The notes: generated by a model from the sequence alone, not told the origin. A stretch of 64,000 nucleotides of DNA from Acidobacteriota bacterium (GCA_003697135.1 RFGC01000018.1:248001-312000); one strand, 5' to 3'. Numbered from the stretch's first letter, positions 52,041 through 59,840 are shown. Numbers and translations are program-made.

Positions 52041-52391
52041 TTATGGCTTTTTCTCTGCTTCCTTCTTATCAGCCGTATTGGCTGCAGTATTAGCAGGCTT
52101 TGCAGCCGCATTCGTGTTGGTTGTTGCAGCTGTGTTTGTAGCCGTATTTGCGGCTGTATTTGTGGCTGTATTTGCTGTCGTGTTTGTAGCCGTATTTGCA
52201 GCTGTGTTTGTAGCTGTATTTGCTGCCGTGTTTGTAGCTGTATTTGTTGCGGTAGTATTACCGTTGGTTGTTGCTGCGTTTGCAGGTTTGTTAGCGTTTG
52301 TTGTGGTATTTGTTGCTTGTTCTCCACCACAAGCTCCGACCAACAAAGCCAAAGATGCAACCGCTGAAATAGTCATTACTTTCAATTTCAT
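52041..52391 (-). CDS. Small lipoprotein with ten tandem TNTA/ANTA repeats
   Basis: Lipoprotein of 116 residues: signal peptide and lipobox (SLALLVGAC, lipid Cys at 21), then an Ala/Asn/Thr-only region with ten consecutive four-residue units of the form (T/A)NTA, and a charged tail DKKEAEKKP. The composition predicts an extended or disordered surface or periplasmic tether. It has its own promoter, a long 5' hairpin and a strong terminator, the hallmarks of an abundant small lipoprotein. There is no homology to Lpp, but a similar structural role is conceivable. Confidence 0.8.
   Translation of the reverse strand: MKLKVMTISAVASLALLVGACGGEQATNTTTNANKPANAATTNGNTTATNTATNTAANTATNTAANTATNTTANTATNTAANTATNTAATTNTNAAAKPANTAANTADKKEAEKKP
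52128..52247 (-). repeat. Ten tandem 12-bp repeats inside the lipoprotein gene
   Basis: Ten consecutive 12-base units, minus-strand form close to ACAAATACAGCT, differing by single bases. They code for (T/A)NTA. Other frames are also open through the repeats. The array could change length by slippage or recombination. Confidence 0.9.
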
Positions 52392-52426
52392 ATCCCTCTA
52401 ATCTCCTCTAAAGTTTATTGTTTTTA

Positions 52427-52464
52427 TTTGTTTGAGAAAAATATCACTATTTTCCTCAAACAAA
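52427..52464 (-). promoter_or_regulatory. Long 5'-terminal mRNA hairpin of the lipoprotein gene
   Basis: Arms 52427-52436 with 55-64 of the same hundred (10 bp), then a G-U pair in the minus-strand RNA, then 52438-52443 with 52448-52453 (6 bp). Together they make a 17-pair stem closed by a GUGA (GNRA-type) tetraloop. The -10 ends at 52471, so transcription should start at about 52464, the first base of the stem. It probably protects the 5' end of the mRNA from decay. Confidence 0.65.
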
Positions 52465-52470
52465 TTGTTG

Positions 52471-52498
52471 ATGCTACCAAAAATAAAAAAAATTTCAA
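52471..52498 (-). promoter_or_regulatory. Predicted promoter of the repeat lipoprotein gene
   Basis: On the minus strand, TTGAAA (52498-52493), 16 bp, TAGCAT (52476-52471). An overlapping TTGACT (52503-52498) is a weaker alternative. Confidence 0.55.
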
Positions 52499-52609
52499 GT
52501 CAATACGAGCAAAGTAACAAAAATTTTTACTTTTTTAGGCTGGAAACAGCTCGTCAAAGATTTGCGTTGACCTAAATGGTTACCTTTTTCTTTAGTTGGT
52601 TGTCTGATT

Positions 52610-53110
52610 CTATCTTTTCTCAATTTCAGGACTCTGATCAGTTATTTTCCATTGACCGTTTTCTTTGACAAAAAAGAATTTTGTCCAAACGGCGTAGTTT
52701 CCCCCTTTGATTTCTGCTACTGCTCTGTCGCCTTCGATTTTTTCATTTCTTACTTGGTAGGGTGTATCAGTATTTTCTATTTCAGCGACGTAATCAATGA
52801 GGGATTTTTTCTTTTCGCTTTTCATATCTTCTTCCAAAGCCTTCAAAGTATCAGAAGAAAGAACGCTTCGGAGTGCTTTTTCGTCTTTGTTTTTCACAGC
52901 ATTGTAATAAGCTATGACGACAGGCGTAAGAGTGGGAGCATCATTAAATTTTTCTGTTTCGGGGGTCTTGGTTGTTGTAATAACTGATTTATCGGTGTTG
53001 TTTTCTACCTCTGATTTGGTTGCAGCGTTCTTTTGCAATTCGTTTACAGTCCCTGAGCTACTACAACAAACAAAAAGGAAAGTAGCACCGATTAAAAGCA
53101 GCTTCCTCAT
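52610..53110 (-). CDS. Lipoprotein with an NTF2-like/DUF4878-like domain
   Basis: Lipoprotein of 166 residues. The signal peptide RKLLLIGATFLFVC ends in a Cys-Cys lipobox. A Thr/Asn/Lys-rich linker (about 18-60) leads to a domain with the NTF2-like pattern: helix VVIAYYNAVKNKDEKALRSV, then strands ending in FFFVKENGQWKITDQSPE, where the final Trp-Lys-Ile is typical. Such domains bind small ligands or stabilise complexes; the specific role is unknown. It is divergent from the CYTH gene, with interlocked promoters. The 218 bases downstream hold only the repeat-lipoprotein leader and promoter. Confidence 0.75.
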   Translation of the reverse strand: MRKLLLIGATFLFVCCSSSGTVNELQKNAATKSEVENNTDKSVITTTKTPETEKFNDAPTLTPVVIAYYNAVKNKDEKALRSVLSSDTLKALEEDMKSEKKKSLIDYVAEIENTDTPYQVRNEKIEGDRAVAEIKGGNYAVWTKFFFVKENGQWKITDQSPEIEKR

Positions 53111-53124
53111 AAGCGAACCTTTTC

Positions 53125-53152
53125 TTGAAACAGCGTAGTTAAAAAGTATAAA
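53125..53152 (+). promoter_or_regulatory. Predicted promoter of the CYTH gene
   Basis: TTGAAA (53125-53130), 16 bp, TATAAA (53147-53152). ATG 53165 lies 13 bases after the -10, so the transcript would have a leader of about 6 bases and no ribosome-binding site. Confidence 0.6.
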
Positions 53153-53172
53153 ACAGATTTATGTATGAACAA
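53145..53172 (-). promoter_or_regulatory. Predicted promoter of the NTF2-like lipoprotein gene
   Basis: On the minus strand, TTGTTC (53172-53167), 16 bp, TATACT (53150-53145). Its -10 overlaps the -10 of the divergent CYTH promoter, so the two should compete. Confidence 0.5.
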
Positions 53173-53740
53173 AAATTACCGAATTGAGAGAAGGCGTGTT
53201 TTTTTATTTCAAGATTTACCAGAAGGTCTCATGCGTTCGAGTGAGCATCTGCAATTTTTTGACAATTACCTTCAAAACACCAGGTTGCGTATTCGGAGCA
53301 TTCGCTCACCGAAGACAAAACAATGGAGTTACGTTTTAGAGCAAAGAATTCAAATCAATGAAAATGACTTCTCCGTTTGGTATGTAAACGAGATGCAGTT
53401 AGATGAGGCTGAGCATTCGATCTTTGAGCAATTCGAGGAATTGGAGATTGAAGTAAATGGACAGAAACGAACCAACGAACTCCGTTTTAATCGTTACTTT
53501 TACAAGTTCAACGATAAACAAATCGAACTTGATATTTTTCTTAGACCTTTGTGGGGACTGAACTTGGCAAAGGTATTTTTTGAATCGGAAGATGAGATGC
53601 GAGCCTTCCGAAAACCTGATTTTTTATTGCTGGAAGTAACACAGATGCCTTTCTTTTTGGGCAAAAATCTCGTTGGTAAAACTTTGGAAGATGTGAAAGA
53701 GTATCTTCAATCAATAAGCGAATCCGTAGAATGCTTGTAA
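53165..53740 (+). CDS. CYTH-domain (triphosphate tunnel) protein
   Basis: Protein of 191 residues with the CYTH fold pattern: N-terminal YRIERRR (the ExExK-type signature in altered form), then DNYLQNTRLRIRSI, an alternating charged strand series (NRYFYKFNDKQIELDIFL), and ALAxVEFES-like LAKVFFESEDEMRAF with LLLEVTQ. Members hydrolyse or cyclise triphosphates (inorganic triphosphate, thiamine triphosphate, ATP to cAMP). The signature here, I-E-R-R-R, lacks the usual final Lys, so activity is uncertain. It is likely leaderless. The cREC gene follows 72 bases later. Confidence 0.75.
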   Translation: MNKNYRIERRRVFLFQDLPEGLMRSSEHLQFFDNYLQNTRLRIRSIRSPKTKQWSYVLEQRIQINENDFSVWYVNEMQLDEAEHSIFEQFEELEIEVNGQKRTNELRFNRYFYKFNDKQIELDIFLRPLWGLNLAKVFFESEDEMRAFRKPDFLLLEVTQMPFFLGKNLVGKTLEDVKEYLQSISESVECL

Positions 53741-53812
53741 AAATTGGATTTGAAGTATGTAACTTTGGGAGCAATACAAGCTGATTGTCTGAGTGTGATA
53801 AGATATTGCCTT

Positions 53813-54271
53813 ATGCAATTGTGGCGGAATCTGCTTTTGAGACTTGGGATTTTAGGAGTGAAGGCTGAGCGGAGTCCTATTTCAGTCTTCATTCTTGATG
53901 ATGATCCCTACCGCCACGCATGGTTCAAAAGGCGCTTTGAAAAAGACCGCCTAGACATAGCTCAAACGGTTGAAGAGGCTAAAAGGTTGTTAGCGGAGAA
54001 TTCTTACGACGCTATCTTTTTGGATCACGATCTTTTGCCACATCACTACGGCTCAGATGAGCATAACGACTACGAAAACACAGGTTATGCGATAGCTGAA
54101 TTCTTAAATGAGCATCCTGAACTTCAGGGTGCGGCGACTATAATTGTTCACACTAGGAATGCCGATGCGGCTATTCCGATGGTGCAGAAGCTACGAGAGT
54201 CGGGTAGAAACGTTGAATATGTGCCTTTTCCGATGCTGGACTTCAAAATTAAAAAGTATTGGGAAAGATGA
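53813..54271 (+). CDS. Receiver-like cREC (cyclic-phosphate-processing receiver) protein
   Basis: Protein of about 152 residues built almost wholly of a receiver-like domain. It has acidic LDDD after the first strand, IFLDHDL at the phospho-acceptor strand with an extra His-Asp, an inserted His/Asp-rich loop (HHYGSDEHNDYENTG), IIVHTRN at the Thr position, and no Lys in the last motif. This matches the cREC family as I recall it, thought to act on cyclic phosphates or nucleotides rather than as a phosphorylation switch. ATG 53813 is uncertain: the frame extends to 53744, and a GTG near SD-like GGA just before the domain is also possible. Confidence 0.65.
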   Translation: MQLWRNLLLRLGILGVKAERSPISVFILDDDPYRHAWFKRRFEKDRLDIAQTVEEAKRLLAENSYDAIFLDHDLLPHHYGSDEHNDYENTGYAIAEFLNEHPELQGAATIIVHTRNADAAIPMVQKLRESGRNVEYVPFPMLDFKIKKYWER

Positions 54272-54289
54272 TTTTTGGAGATACCATAG

Positions 54290-54982
54290 ATGCACGAAGT
54301 TAATTTTGCAATTTTGATCTCGCATCTTGTTATTTACATTGTTGTTTTGCTTCTAGCGGTTTCTGTGCATGAAGCTGGTCATGCATGGATGTCATACAAA
54401 TTTGGTGATGACACAGCCTACATGCTCGGTAGAGTAACTCTTAATCCTGTAAAGCATACCGATCCGATAGGCACGCTCCTAATACCGATAATGGCTTTTA
54501 TTTTTAGTGCCGTTGGCGGTTTGCTTGGAGCGATTCCTTTGATTGGCTGGGGAAAGCCAACACCCGTTAACCCGAGAAAGTGGCATCGCTACAGGTTAGC
54601 AAATTTTATGGTCTCGATAGCAGGTGTCTTGGCAAATCTGATTTTGCTGATTGTGGCTTTCGCAATAGCAAAAATAATGATCTGGCAAGGAGTTGATATA
54701 CAAACCTTTTTCAGTGCAGAGGCAAATCCTTTTGTTATCTTAATAAGCTACATGATGATGATGATGAATCTATCGCTTTTTGTTTTCAATCTTTTGCCGT
54801 TTCCGCCGCTCGATGGAAGTAAGATTCTCTCGACGTTTCTACCCGAAAGCTTTCAACCTTTTCTTGATTTACTTGAGCAATATGGCTTTATTATTTTGCT
54901 TCTTTTTGTTTATTTTGGCTTTTTCAGCGCAATCATAAGACCTTTTCAAATAGGTTTGATTTATCTATTAGTTTACCTATGA
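54290..54982 (+). CDS. Site-2 protease-like M50 family membrane metalloprotease
   Basis: Polytopic membrane protein of 230 residues with zinc motif H27-E28-A-G-H31 in the first helix pair and the second ligand motif in LPFPPLDGSKI. Further features are the NPVKHTDPIGT segment and PTPVNPRKWH, typical of the compact, PDZ-free M50 subgroup seen in many bacteria. There are about five or six helices. Substrates are unknown; roles could include regulated intramembrane proteolysis. It overlaps trpS by ATGA, so it is coupled to it, as these genes often are. Confidence 0.9.
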   Translation: MHEVNFAILISHLVIYIVVLLLAVSVHEAGHAWMSYKFGDDTAYMLGRVTLNPVKHTDPIGTLLIPIMAFIFSAVGGLLGAIPLIGWGKPTPVNPRKWHRYRLANFMVSIAGVLANLILLIVAFAIAKIMIWQGVDIQTFFSAEANPFVILISYMMMMMNLSLFVFNLLPFPPLDGSKILSTFLPESFQPFLDLLEQYGFIILLLFVYFGFFSAIIRPFQIGLIYLLVYL

Positions 54983-55959
54983 AAAAACGAATTTTCAGTG
55001 GTGCTCAGCCTACAGGGAATTTACACATAGGCAATTATTTGGGAGCTTTGAAAAACTGGGTTGCTTTGCAGAAGGATTATGAAAGTTTCTTCTGCATAGT
55101 AAATCTTCATGCTATTACAGTTCCGCAGAATCCTGAAGTTTTAAGACGAAAAACTTTAGAGCTTGCAAGGATATATCTTGCTTCTGGGATCGATCCGACG
55201 CATTCAGTTATATTTGTTCAGTCGGATGTTCCAGAACATGCTGAACTTGCGTGGGTGCTTTGTTGTATTGCCAGAATGGGCGAGCTTGAAAGAATGACAC
55301 AATTCAAGGATAAGTCGAAGGGAAAGGGAGAGAATGTTGGAACGGGTATATTCGTTTATCCGCTTCTGATGGCTTCGGATATTCTTCTTTACAAAACTCA
55401 TCTTGTTCCTGTTGGGCAAGATCAGAAACAACATCTCGAATTAACTCGTGATTTAGCCGAAAGGTTCAATCGTGATTACGGCGAAACTTTTGTTATTCCC
55501 GAACCTTACATTCCGCCTGTTGGGTCGAAAATCCAATCACTTCAAAATCCTACAAAAAAGATGTCAAAGTCAGACGAAGACGCAAACGGCGCTATTTTTC
55601 TTCTTGATGACGCTGATTCGATAAGAAAGAAGATCAAAAAGGCTGTAACGGATTCGGGAATGGAAGTTAAGTTCGATGAATCGCGTCCTGCAATCAACAA
55701 TTTGCTGACAATCTACAGACTGGTTACAAATCTTCCACCCGAAGAGTGTGAGGCTAGATTTGCGGGCAAAGGCTACGGGTATTTCAAGACGGAACTTGCA
55801 GAGGCAATTATAGAGTTTCTAAAGCCTTTTCAGCAGAGAGCAAAGTCTTTCAAGGACGAAGAGATCGTTGAGATTCTCAAATCCGGGGCTGAAAAAGCTA
55901 GAGAAATAGCCAGCCAAACCTTAAAGGAAGTTTACGACAAGATGGGAATAAACCGATAA
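54979..55959 (+). CDS. trpS: Tryptophanyl-tRNA synthetase
   Basis: Class I aminoacyl-tRNA synthetase of 326 residues. The HIGH motif appears as LHIGN (residues 15-19) after SGAQPTGN, the KMSKS motif as KKMSKSDED, with GQDQKQHLELTRD between. It charges tRNA-Trp with tryptophan. It overlaps the M50 gene by four bases and is followed 18 bases later by the exonuclease gene. Confidence 0.98.
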   Translation: MKKRIFSGAQPTGNLHIGNYLGALKNWVALQKDYESFFCIVNLHAITVPQNPEVLRRKTLELARIYLASGIDPTHSVIFVQSDVPEHAELAWVLCCIARMGELERMTQFKDKSKGKGENVGTGIFVYPLLMASDILLYKTHLVPVGQDQKQHLELTRDLAERFNRDYGETFVIPEPYIPPVGSKIQSLQNPTKKMSKSDEDANGAIFLLDDADSIRKKIKKAVTDSGMEVKFDESRPAINNLLTIYRLVTNLPPEECEARFAGKGYGYFKTELAEAIIEFLKPFQQRAKSFKDEEIVEILKSGAEKAREIASQTLKEVYDKMGINR

Positions 55960-55977
55960 GGTTCAAGAGTTCATGAG

Positions 55978-56589
55978 ATGGATATTTTCATCGCAAAAAA
56001 CTTTGACGACTTTGAAGTAGCTTACGAAAGGCTAAAGCATTCTGCGATTATCGGTTGTGACACTGAAACTTCGTCTCTGTCGGTTCGCCAAGGAAGGTTG
56101 TTGAGTATTCAATTTTCCGATGGTGAATTTTCTGTTTTTGTTCCTTTCTCGCCAGAAACGGGTATAGGACATTTGGCAAAGTTGCTTTCGGACGATAACA
56201 TAACAAAGGTTTTTCACAATGCGAAATTTGATTTAGGTTTTCTTCAGAGAAACTCTTTTCTGGTCAGAAATATCTTTTGCACAATGATTGCGGAAAAGCT
56301 TATAACGAAAGGAGCGAACCAATCCGTAAGCCTAGCCGAGACTGTTTATCGCTATTTCGGTGTCAATCTTGACAAATCGCTTCGAGATACCTTTGCTTCG
56401 CAAGACTGGAATGGCATTTGGACAAGAGAGCTTATCGAATATGCTGTCTCCGATGTTTTTTATCTACCTAAACTGATGCTTGAGCAAAGAAAATTCTTAG
56501 AAAAATTAGGACTACTGGAAGAGTTTGAGTCAGAGATGAAAAGAAGGTTCGGTGAGAATTTGGGAATTTTTGGTTTTGGGACAAGGTAA
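55978..56589 (+). CDS. DEDD-type 3'-5' exonuclease (RNase D/PolA-exo-like)
   Basis: Stand-alone exonuclease domain of 203 residues. The Exo I motif is CDTETSSL (D28, E30), Exo II is HNAKFDLGFL, and Exo III is EYAVSDVFYLPKL, the DEDDy type with Tyr. It lacks the HRDC domain of RNase D and the polymerase domain of Pol I, so it is a short single-domain form. It may process RNA or DNA ends. It ends the plus-strand operon and converges with the barrel-like gene. Confidence 0.88.
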   Translation: MDIFIAKNFDDFEVAYERLKHSAIIGCDTETSSLSVRQGRLLSIQFSDGEFSVFVPFSPETGIGHLAKLLSDDNITKVFHNAKFDLGFLQRNSFLVRNIFCTMIAEKLITKGANQSVSLAETVYRYFGVNLDKSLRDTFASQDWNGIWTRELIEYAVSDVFYLPKLMLEQRKFLEKLGLLEEFESEMKRRFGENLGIFGFGTR

Positions 56590-56621
56590 TTTCGCTGTAA
56601 GTTTGAAAAATTTCAGAGTCT

Positions 56622-56924
56622 CTAGAGGGCTTTGAATTCTAGACCTGTTCGATTGAAGAATTGCTCGGCGAGCGATTGAGTTTCAGAAGAGCCTTCGTCG
56701 CGCATTAGTTTTTCGACACGCCACATCGGAAAAAAATAATCTTGCATCGGGAGATATTCTTCGCCCTTTCTGATTGAATTTGTAAGGTCATCGAAATAGT
56801 TAAGCTCTATGCCGCGAAGAAAAATCCCAGCAGGGCTTATCTCTTGCAAAACACCTAGCATCTTTTCTCTTGGATTTTGCAAAACCAAAATAACAACTTC
56901 ACCGACTTGTATTTTCATTCGCAT
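56622..56924 (-). CDS. Small conserved protein with Sm-like/SH3-like beta-barrel pattern
   Basis: Protein of about 100 residues. Residues 1-45 read as five short strands (VGEVVILVLQNPREKMLGVL then SPAGIFLRGI), as in small Sm/SH3-like barrels. A conserved-looking FFPMWRVEKLMRDE and a helical tail follow. I recall similar short proteins in acidobacterial genomes, but the function is not known; an RNA-binding role is only suggested by the fold and the operon. The frame is open to 57020 and overlaps trpA. ATG 56924 with GAAGGA is preferred, 58 bases after the trpA stop. Confidence 0.65.
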   Translation of the reverse strand: MRMKIQVGEVVILVLQNPREKMLGVLQEISPAGIFLRGIELNYFDDLTNSIRKGEEYLPMQDYFFPMWRVEKLMRDEGSSETQSLAEQFFNRTGLEFKAL

Positions 56925-56982
56925 ATTTTCCTTCAGGGAAAGCTTTTCAAAAAAACAAGATAAAGCTCCTTTTTGTTTCAAT

Positions 56983-57810
56983 TCAAGCGGCAGGAAGCAA
57001 CTGTCGCACAAATTCTTCAACTCTTTTGATAATGCCCGATTTGTCAGCTATTCCAAGATTGATGGATTCTTCGATTTTTTGAACTATTGCCGATCCGACA
57101 ACAGCCGCATCGGCGTATTTCCAAACTTCCGCAATCTGATTCGCATTTGAGATGCCGAATCCAACAGCAACGGGCAAATTAGAAAATTTCTTAATTCTCT
57201 GGACCAATTTTTCGGCTCTCTCGCTTAATTTTTCTTGTTGTCCTGTCACGCCTGTGCGTGAAACTGCATAAATAAAGCCAGTTGCTTTTTCAGCAATCAT
57301 CTTAATCCTTTCATCAGTAGAAGTCGGGGCGGTGAGAAAAATCATGTCTAAGTGATTTGCGCGCAGCATCTGCGAAAATTCTTCTGCTTCTTCGGGAATT
57401 AGGTCTGTCACCAAAATTCCGTCAATGCCTGCTTTTTTCGCATCTCGACATAGGTTTTCTAAACCGTATTGAAGCAAAGGATTAAAGTAGCTGAAAAGGA
57501 TTATCGGTGTTTCAGTTTGGGTGCGAACTTGAGCTACAATTTCCAGAATTTCTGCCACACCAAATTTGTTGCGCAAGGCTCTCTCCGAAGACTTTTGAAT
57601 GACAACACCATCAGCCATCGGGTCTGAAAAAGGCACGCCTAACTCTATAACTGTTGAATCTAGATTCGACAGAGATAAAAGAAGCGATTTTGTAGTTTCC
57701 AAATCGGGATCGCCAGCGGTTATGAAGGGTATAAAACCTTTTCGGGTTTTGCTTTGAAGTTCAGCGAAGGCTTTTTTTATTCTGTTTTCGTTCATCGGTG
57801 TTGGAAGCAT
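56983..57810 (-). CDS. trpA: Tryptophan synthase alpha chain
   Basis: Cleaves indole-3-glycerol phosphate to indole and glyceraldehyde-3-phosphate. The 275 residues carry the catalytic Glu56 (VIELGVPFSDP) and Asp67 (ADG), then AGIDGILVTDL and the phosphate-binding VGFGIS and GSAIV. No trpB or other trp gene is adjacent. Instead it sits 43 bases after rnhB in the ffh-trmD operon, an unusual place. The start is ATG 57810; ATG 57795 is possible. Confidence 0.96.
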   Translation of the reverse strand: MLPTPMNENRIKKAFAELQSKTRKGFIPFITAGDPDLETTKSLLLSLSNLDSTVIELGVPFSDPMADGVVIQKSSERALRNKFGVAEILEIVAQVRTQTETPIILFSYFNPLLQYGLENLCRDAKKAGIDGILVTDLIPEEAEEFSQMLRANHLDMIFLTAPTSTDERIKMIAEKATGFIYAVSRTGVTGQQEKLSERAEKLVQRIKKFSNLPVAVGFGISNANQIAEVWKYADAAVVGSAIVQKIEESINLGIADKSGIIKRVEEFVRQLLPAA

Positions 57811-57853
57811 AGTTTAGGTTACAAGAAAATTTCCAAAGATTCTCAAAGCTAAA

Positions 57854-58450
57854 CTAGCAGACTCCATGGAAAGACTTGCGATGGATAGGGCAAGGTCCAT
57901 ATTTTCGGAGAGCTTCCAGATGCTGTTTTGTTCCATAGCCGACGTGTTTGGCGAATCCGTAAATCGGATAAGTTTTATCGAGTTCTTTCATCAGGTTATC
58001 TCGATAAGTTTTGGCAATGATAGAAGCGGCGGCTATCGAAGCGCAGGTTGCATCGCCGCGGATAATTGATTTTTGCGGTATCTTCAATGTATCCAAACTT
58101 AAAGCGTCTATCAAGAGAAAATTCGGAGCGGGCTTGAGTTTTTCTACAGCCATTTTCATAGCTTTTTTGGTGGCTTGAAGGATGTTTATTTTGTCAATTT
58201 CTTCCGCTTCGACCTGCGCAATCGAATAGGCTATTGACGCTCTCTTTATTTCATCGGCAAGTCTTTCACGCTCTTTTGCAGAAACTTTTTTTGAATCGTT
58301 AAGACCTTTCGGTAAAGGTTTTGAAGGATCAAGAATGCAAGCGGCGGCAACAACTGGCCCTGCAAGGCATCCTCGACCTACTTCATCAATCCCTGCTACG
58401 AAATGAAAACCTTGCAAAAATAGTTGCCTTTCTAGTTCGTCGGAAATCAT
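57854..58450 (-). CDS. rnhB: Ribonuclease HII
   Basis: Removes RNA from RNA-DNA hybrids and single ribonucleotides from DNA. The 198 residues have the catalytic D22-E23 in AGIDEVGRGCLAGPVV, the Asp in LLIDALS, and the later Asp in GDATCASIAAASIIAK (where the Asp precedes the Ala-rich helix). HVGYGTKQHLEAL and PIHRKSF mark the C-terminus. It is commonly found after rplS, as here. Confidence 0.97.
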   Translation of the reverse strand: MISDELERQLFLQGFHFVAGIDEVGRGCLAGPVVAAACILDPSKPLPKGLNDSKKVSAKERERLADEIKRASIAYSIAQVEAEEIDKINILQATKKAMKMAVEKLKPAPNFLLIDALSLDTLKIPQKSIIRGDATCASIAAASIIAKTYRDNLMKELDKTYPIYGFAKHVGYGTKQHLEALRKYGPCPIHRKSFHGVC

Positions 58451-58643
58451 TAAGACTTCAGCTTAAATCTCATCGGAAATCTTCAGAAATCTCGAACTCG
58501 ACAATGTATTACGACCGAGAGTGACACTAGAACTTTTCAACAGATGACCCTGATAAGCTAAAAGCCCATCAAGACAAACAGTCTAAATCAAATTGAGACT
58601 TATCAGCCCAAGTTTTTGCTTCAAGGCTTTCATGAAGTTTTGG

Positions 58644-59042
58644 CTATGTCTCTTGAGTTTCACCGTTTGCGCCAGTTGTCTTTGCTTCACGAGTTTTTCT
58701 ATCGGATTCACGAATTCTTGCCGCTTTACCTTTCAAGTTACGCAAGTAGTAAAGTTTGGCTCTACGAACGCGGCCGCGTCGCACAACCTCGATTTTGTCT
58801 ATAACGGTTGCATGTAGCGGAAAAATTCGCTCTACTCCGATTCCGAAGCTAACTTTCCTAACAGTAAAGGTCTCACGCGCGCCTCCGTGTTTACGTGCAA
58901 TGCAGATTCCTTCAAAAGCTTGCAGACGTTCTTTGTTGCCTTCTTTTATACGAACATGCACGCGCACAGTGTCTCCTGGCTTAAAGTCTGGTATATCTTT
59001 TCTCAACTGCGATTTTTCGACTATTTCCATCAATTTGTTCAT
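58644..59042 (-). CDS. rplS: Large ribosomal subunit protein bL19
   Basis: Ribosomal protein L19 of the 50S subunit at the 30S interface, 132 residues. Family features are [44 protein letters not shown] and [16 protein letters not shown]. The C-terminal 15 residues (Thr/Gly/Glu-rich) extend past the common core. The 193 bases between it and rnhB hold no gene; an 8-base inverted repeat (CTGATAAG near 58550 with CTTATCAG near 58600) may form a weak hairpin. Confidence 0.97.
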   Translation of the reverse strand: MNKLMEIVEKSQLRKDIPDFKPGDTVRVHVRIKEGNKERLQAFEGICIARKHGGARETFTVRKVSFGIGVERIFPLHATVIDKIEVVRRGRVRRAKLYYLRNLKGKAARIRESDRKTREAKTTGANGETQET

Positions 59043-59118
59043 AAACTTATGACTCCTTTATCGAAATTTTCAAAGCTTTAGACGTCGAATTGGCTGAAAA
59101 ATTAAGAATCTCAAAGCA

Positions 59119-59838
59119 TTATGAATCTTTCAACTCCAGAAGGTCTTTTCTCATTTTTCTGGTTTTTTCAAGTGCCTTTTCGCGACGCCATTTTTCTATT
59201 TCTTTGTGGTTACCGCTCAAAAGAATTTCGGGAACTTTCATTCCGCGAAATTCTCTTGGCTGGGTGTATTGCGGATAGTCCAGAAGATTTTCGGTAAAAG
59301 ATTCGCGAACGGCTGAATCTGGACATCCTAAAGCATTCGGCAAAAGGCGTGTTACTGCATCTATTATTACAACCGCCGCAGGTTCGCCGCCTGATAAAAT
59401 ATAATCGCCGATTGAAATTTCGTCTGTTACAAGTGCTTCATTAACTCTTTCGTCAACGCCTTCGTAACGGCCGCAAATCAAAACCATGCGTTTGGTCTTT
59501 TCAGCCAATTCTCTAGCTAAACTCTGCTTGAAGACAAAGCCTTGCGGAGAAAGCAGTATAACCTTTGTGCCTTCTGGATAACGCTCTCTTTCGCAAGTGC
59601 CTATAAGTTTTTCGATGGCGTTGAAGATTGGCTCTGGTTTCATTACCATTCCTTCGCCGCCACCAAAGGGACGATCATCGGTTTTTCGATGTTTATCAGT
59701 TGTGAAAGATCGCAAGTCGTGAATGTTTATCTCGACAATTCCAGATGCTTTTGCACGACGTATTATCCCGACCTCGAAAACGCCGCTGAAAAATTCTGGG
59801 AAAATCGTCAAGACATCAATTTTAAGCGGCTCGTTCAT
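59119..59838 (-). CDS. trmD: tRNA (guanine37-N1)-methyltransferase
   Basis: SPOUT-family enzyme that methylates G37 next to the anticodon to prevent frameshifting. It shows [11 protein letters not shown] at the start, [24 protein letters not shown], and the SAM trefoil knot [18 protein letters not shown]. The start is ATG 59838, two bases after the rimM stop; an in-frame TTG at 59844 overlaps rimM. It is part of the ribosome-maturation operon. Confidence 0.98.
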   Translation of the reverse strand: MNEPLKIDVLTIFPEFFSGVFEVGIIRRAKASGIVEINIHDLRSFTTDKHRKTDDRPFGGGEGMVMKPEPIFNAIEKLIGTCERERYPEGTKVILLSPQGFVFKQSLARELAEKTKRMVLICGRYEGVDERVNEALVTDEISIGDYILSGGEPAAVVIIDAVTRLLPNALGCPDSAVRESFTENLLDYPQYTQPREFRGMKVPEILLSGNHKEIEKWRREKALEKTRKMRKDLLELKDS

Positions 59839-59840
59839 CG

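Noticed and set aside
52128-52247. CRISPR-like array
   Set aside because: The units are directly adjacent 12-mers with no spacers, and they code for protein repeats.
52026-52401. Plus-strand Val/Ala-rich and Cys-rich frames over the repeat lipoprotein
   Set aside because: They arise because the 12-bp repeats have no stops in several frames; the minus strand has a lipobox, promoter and terminator.
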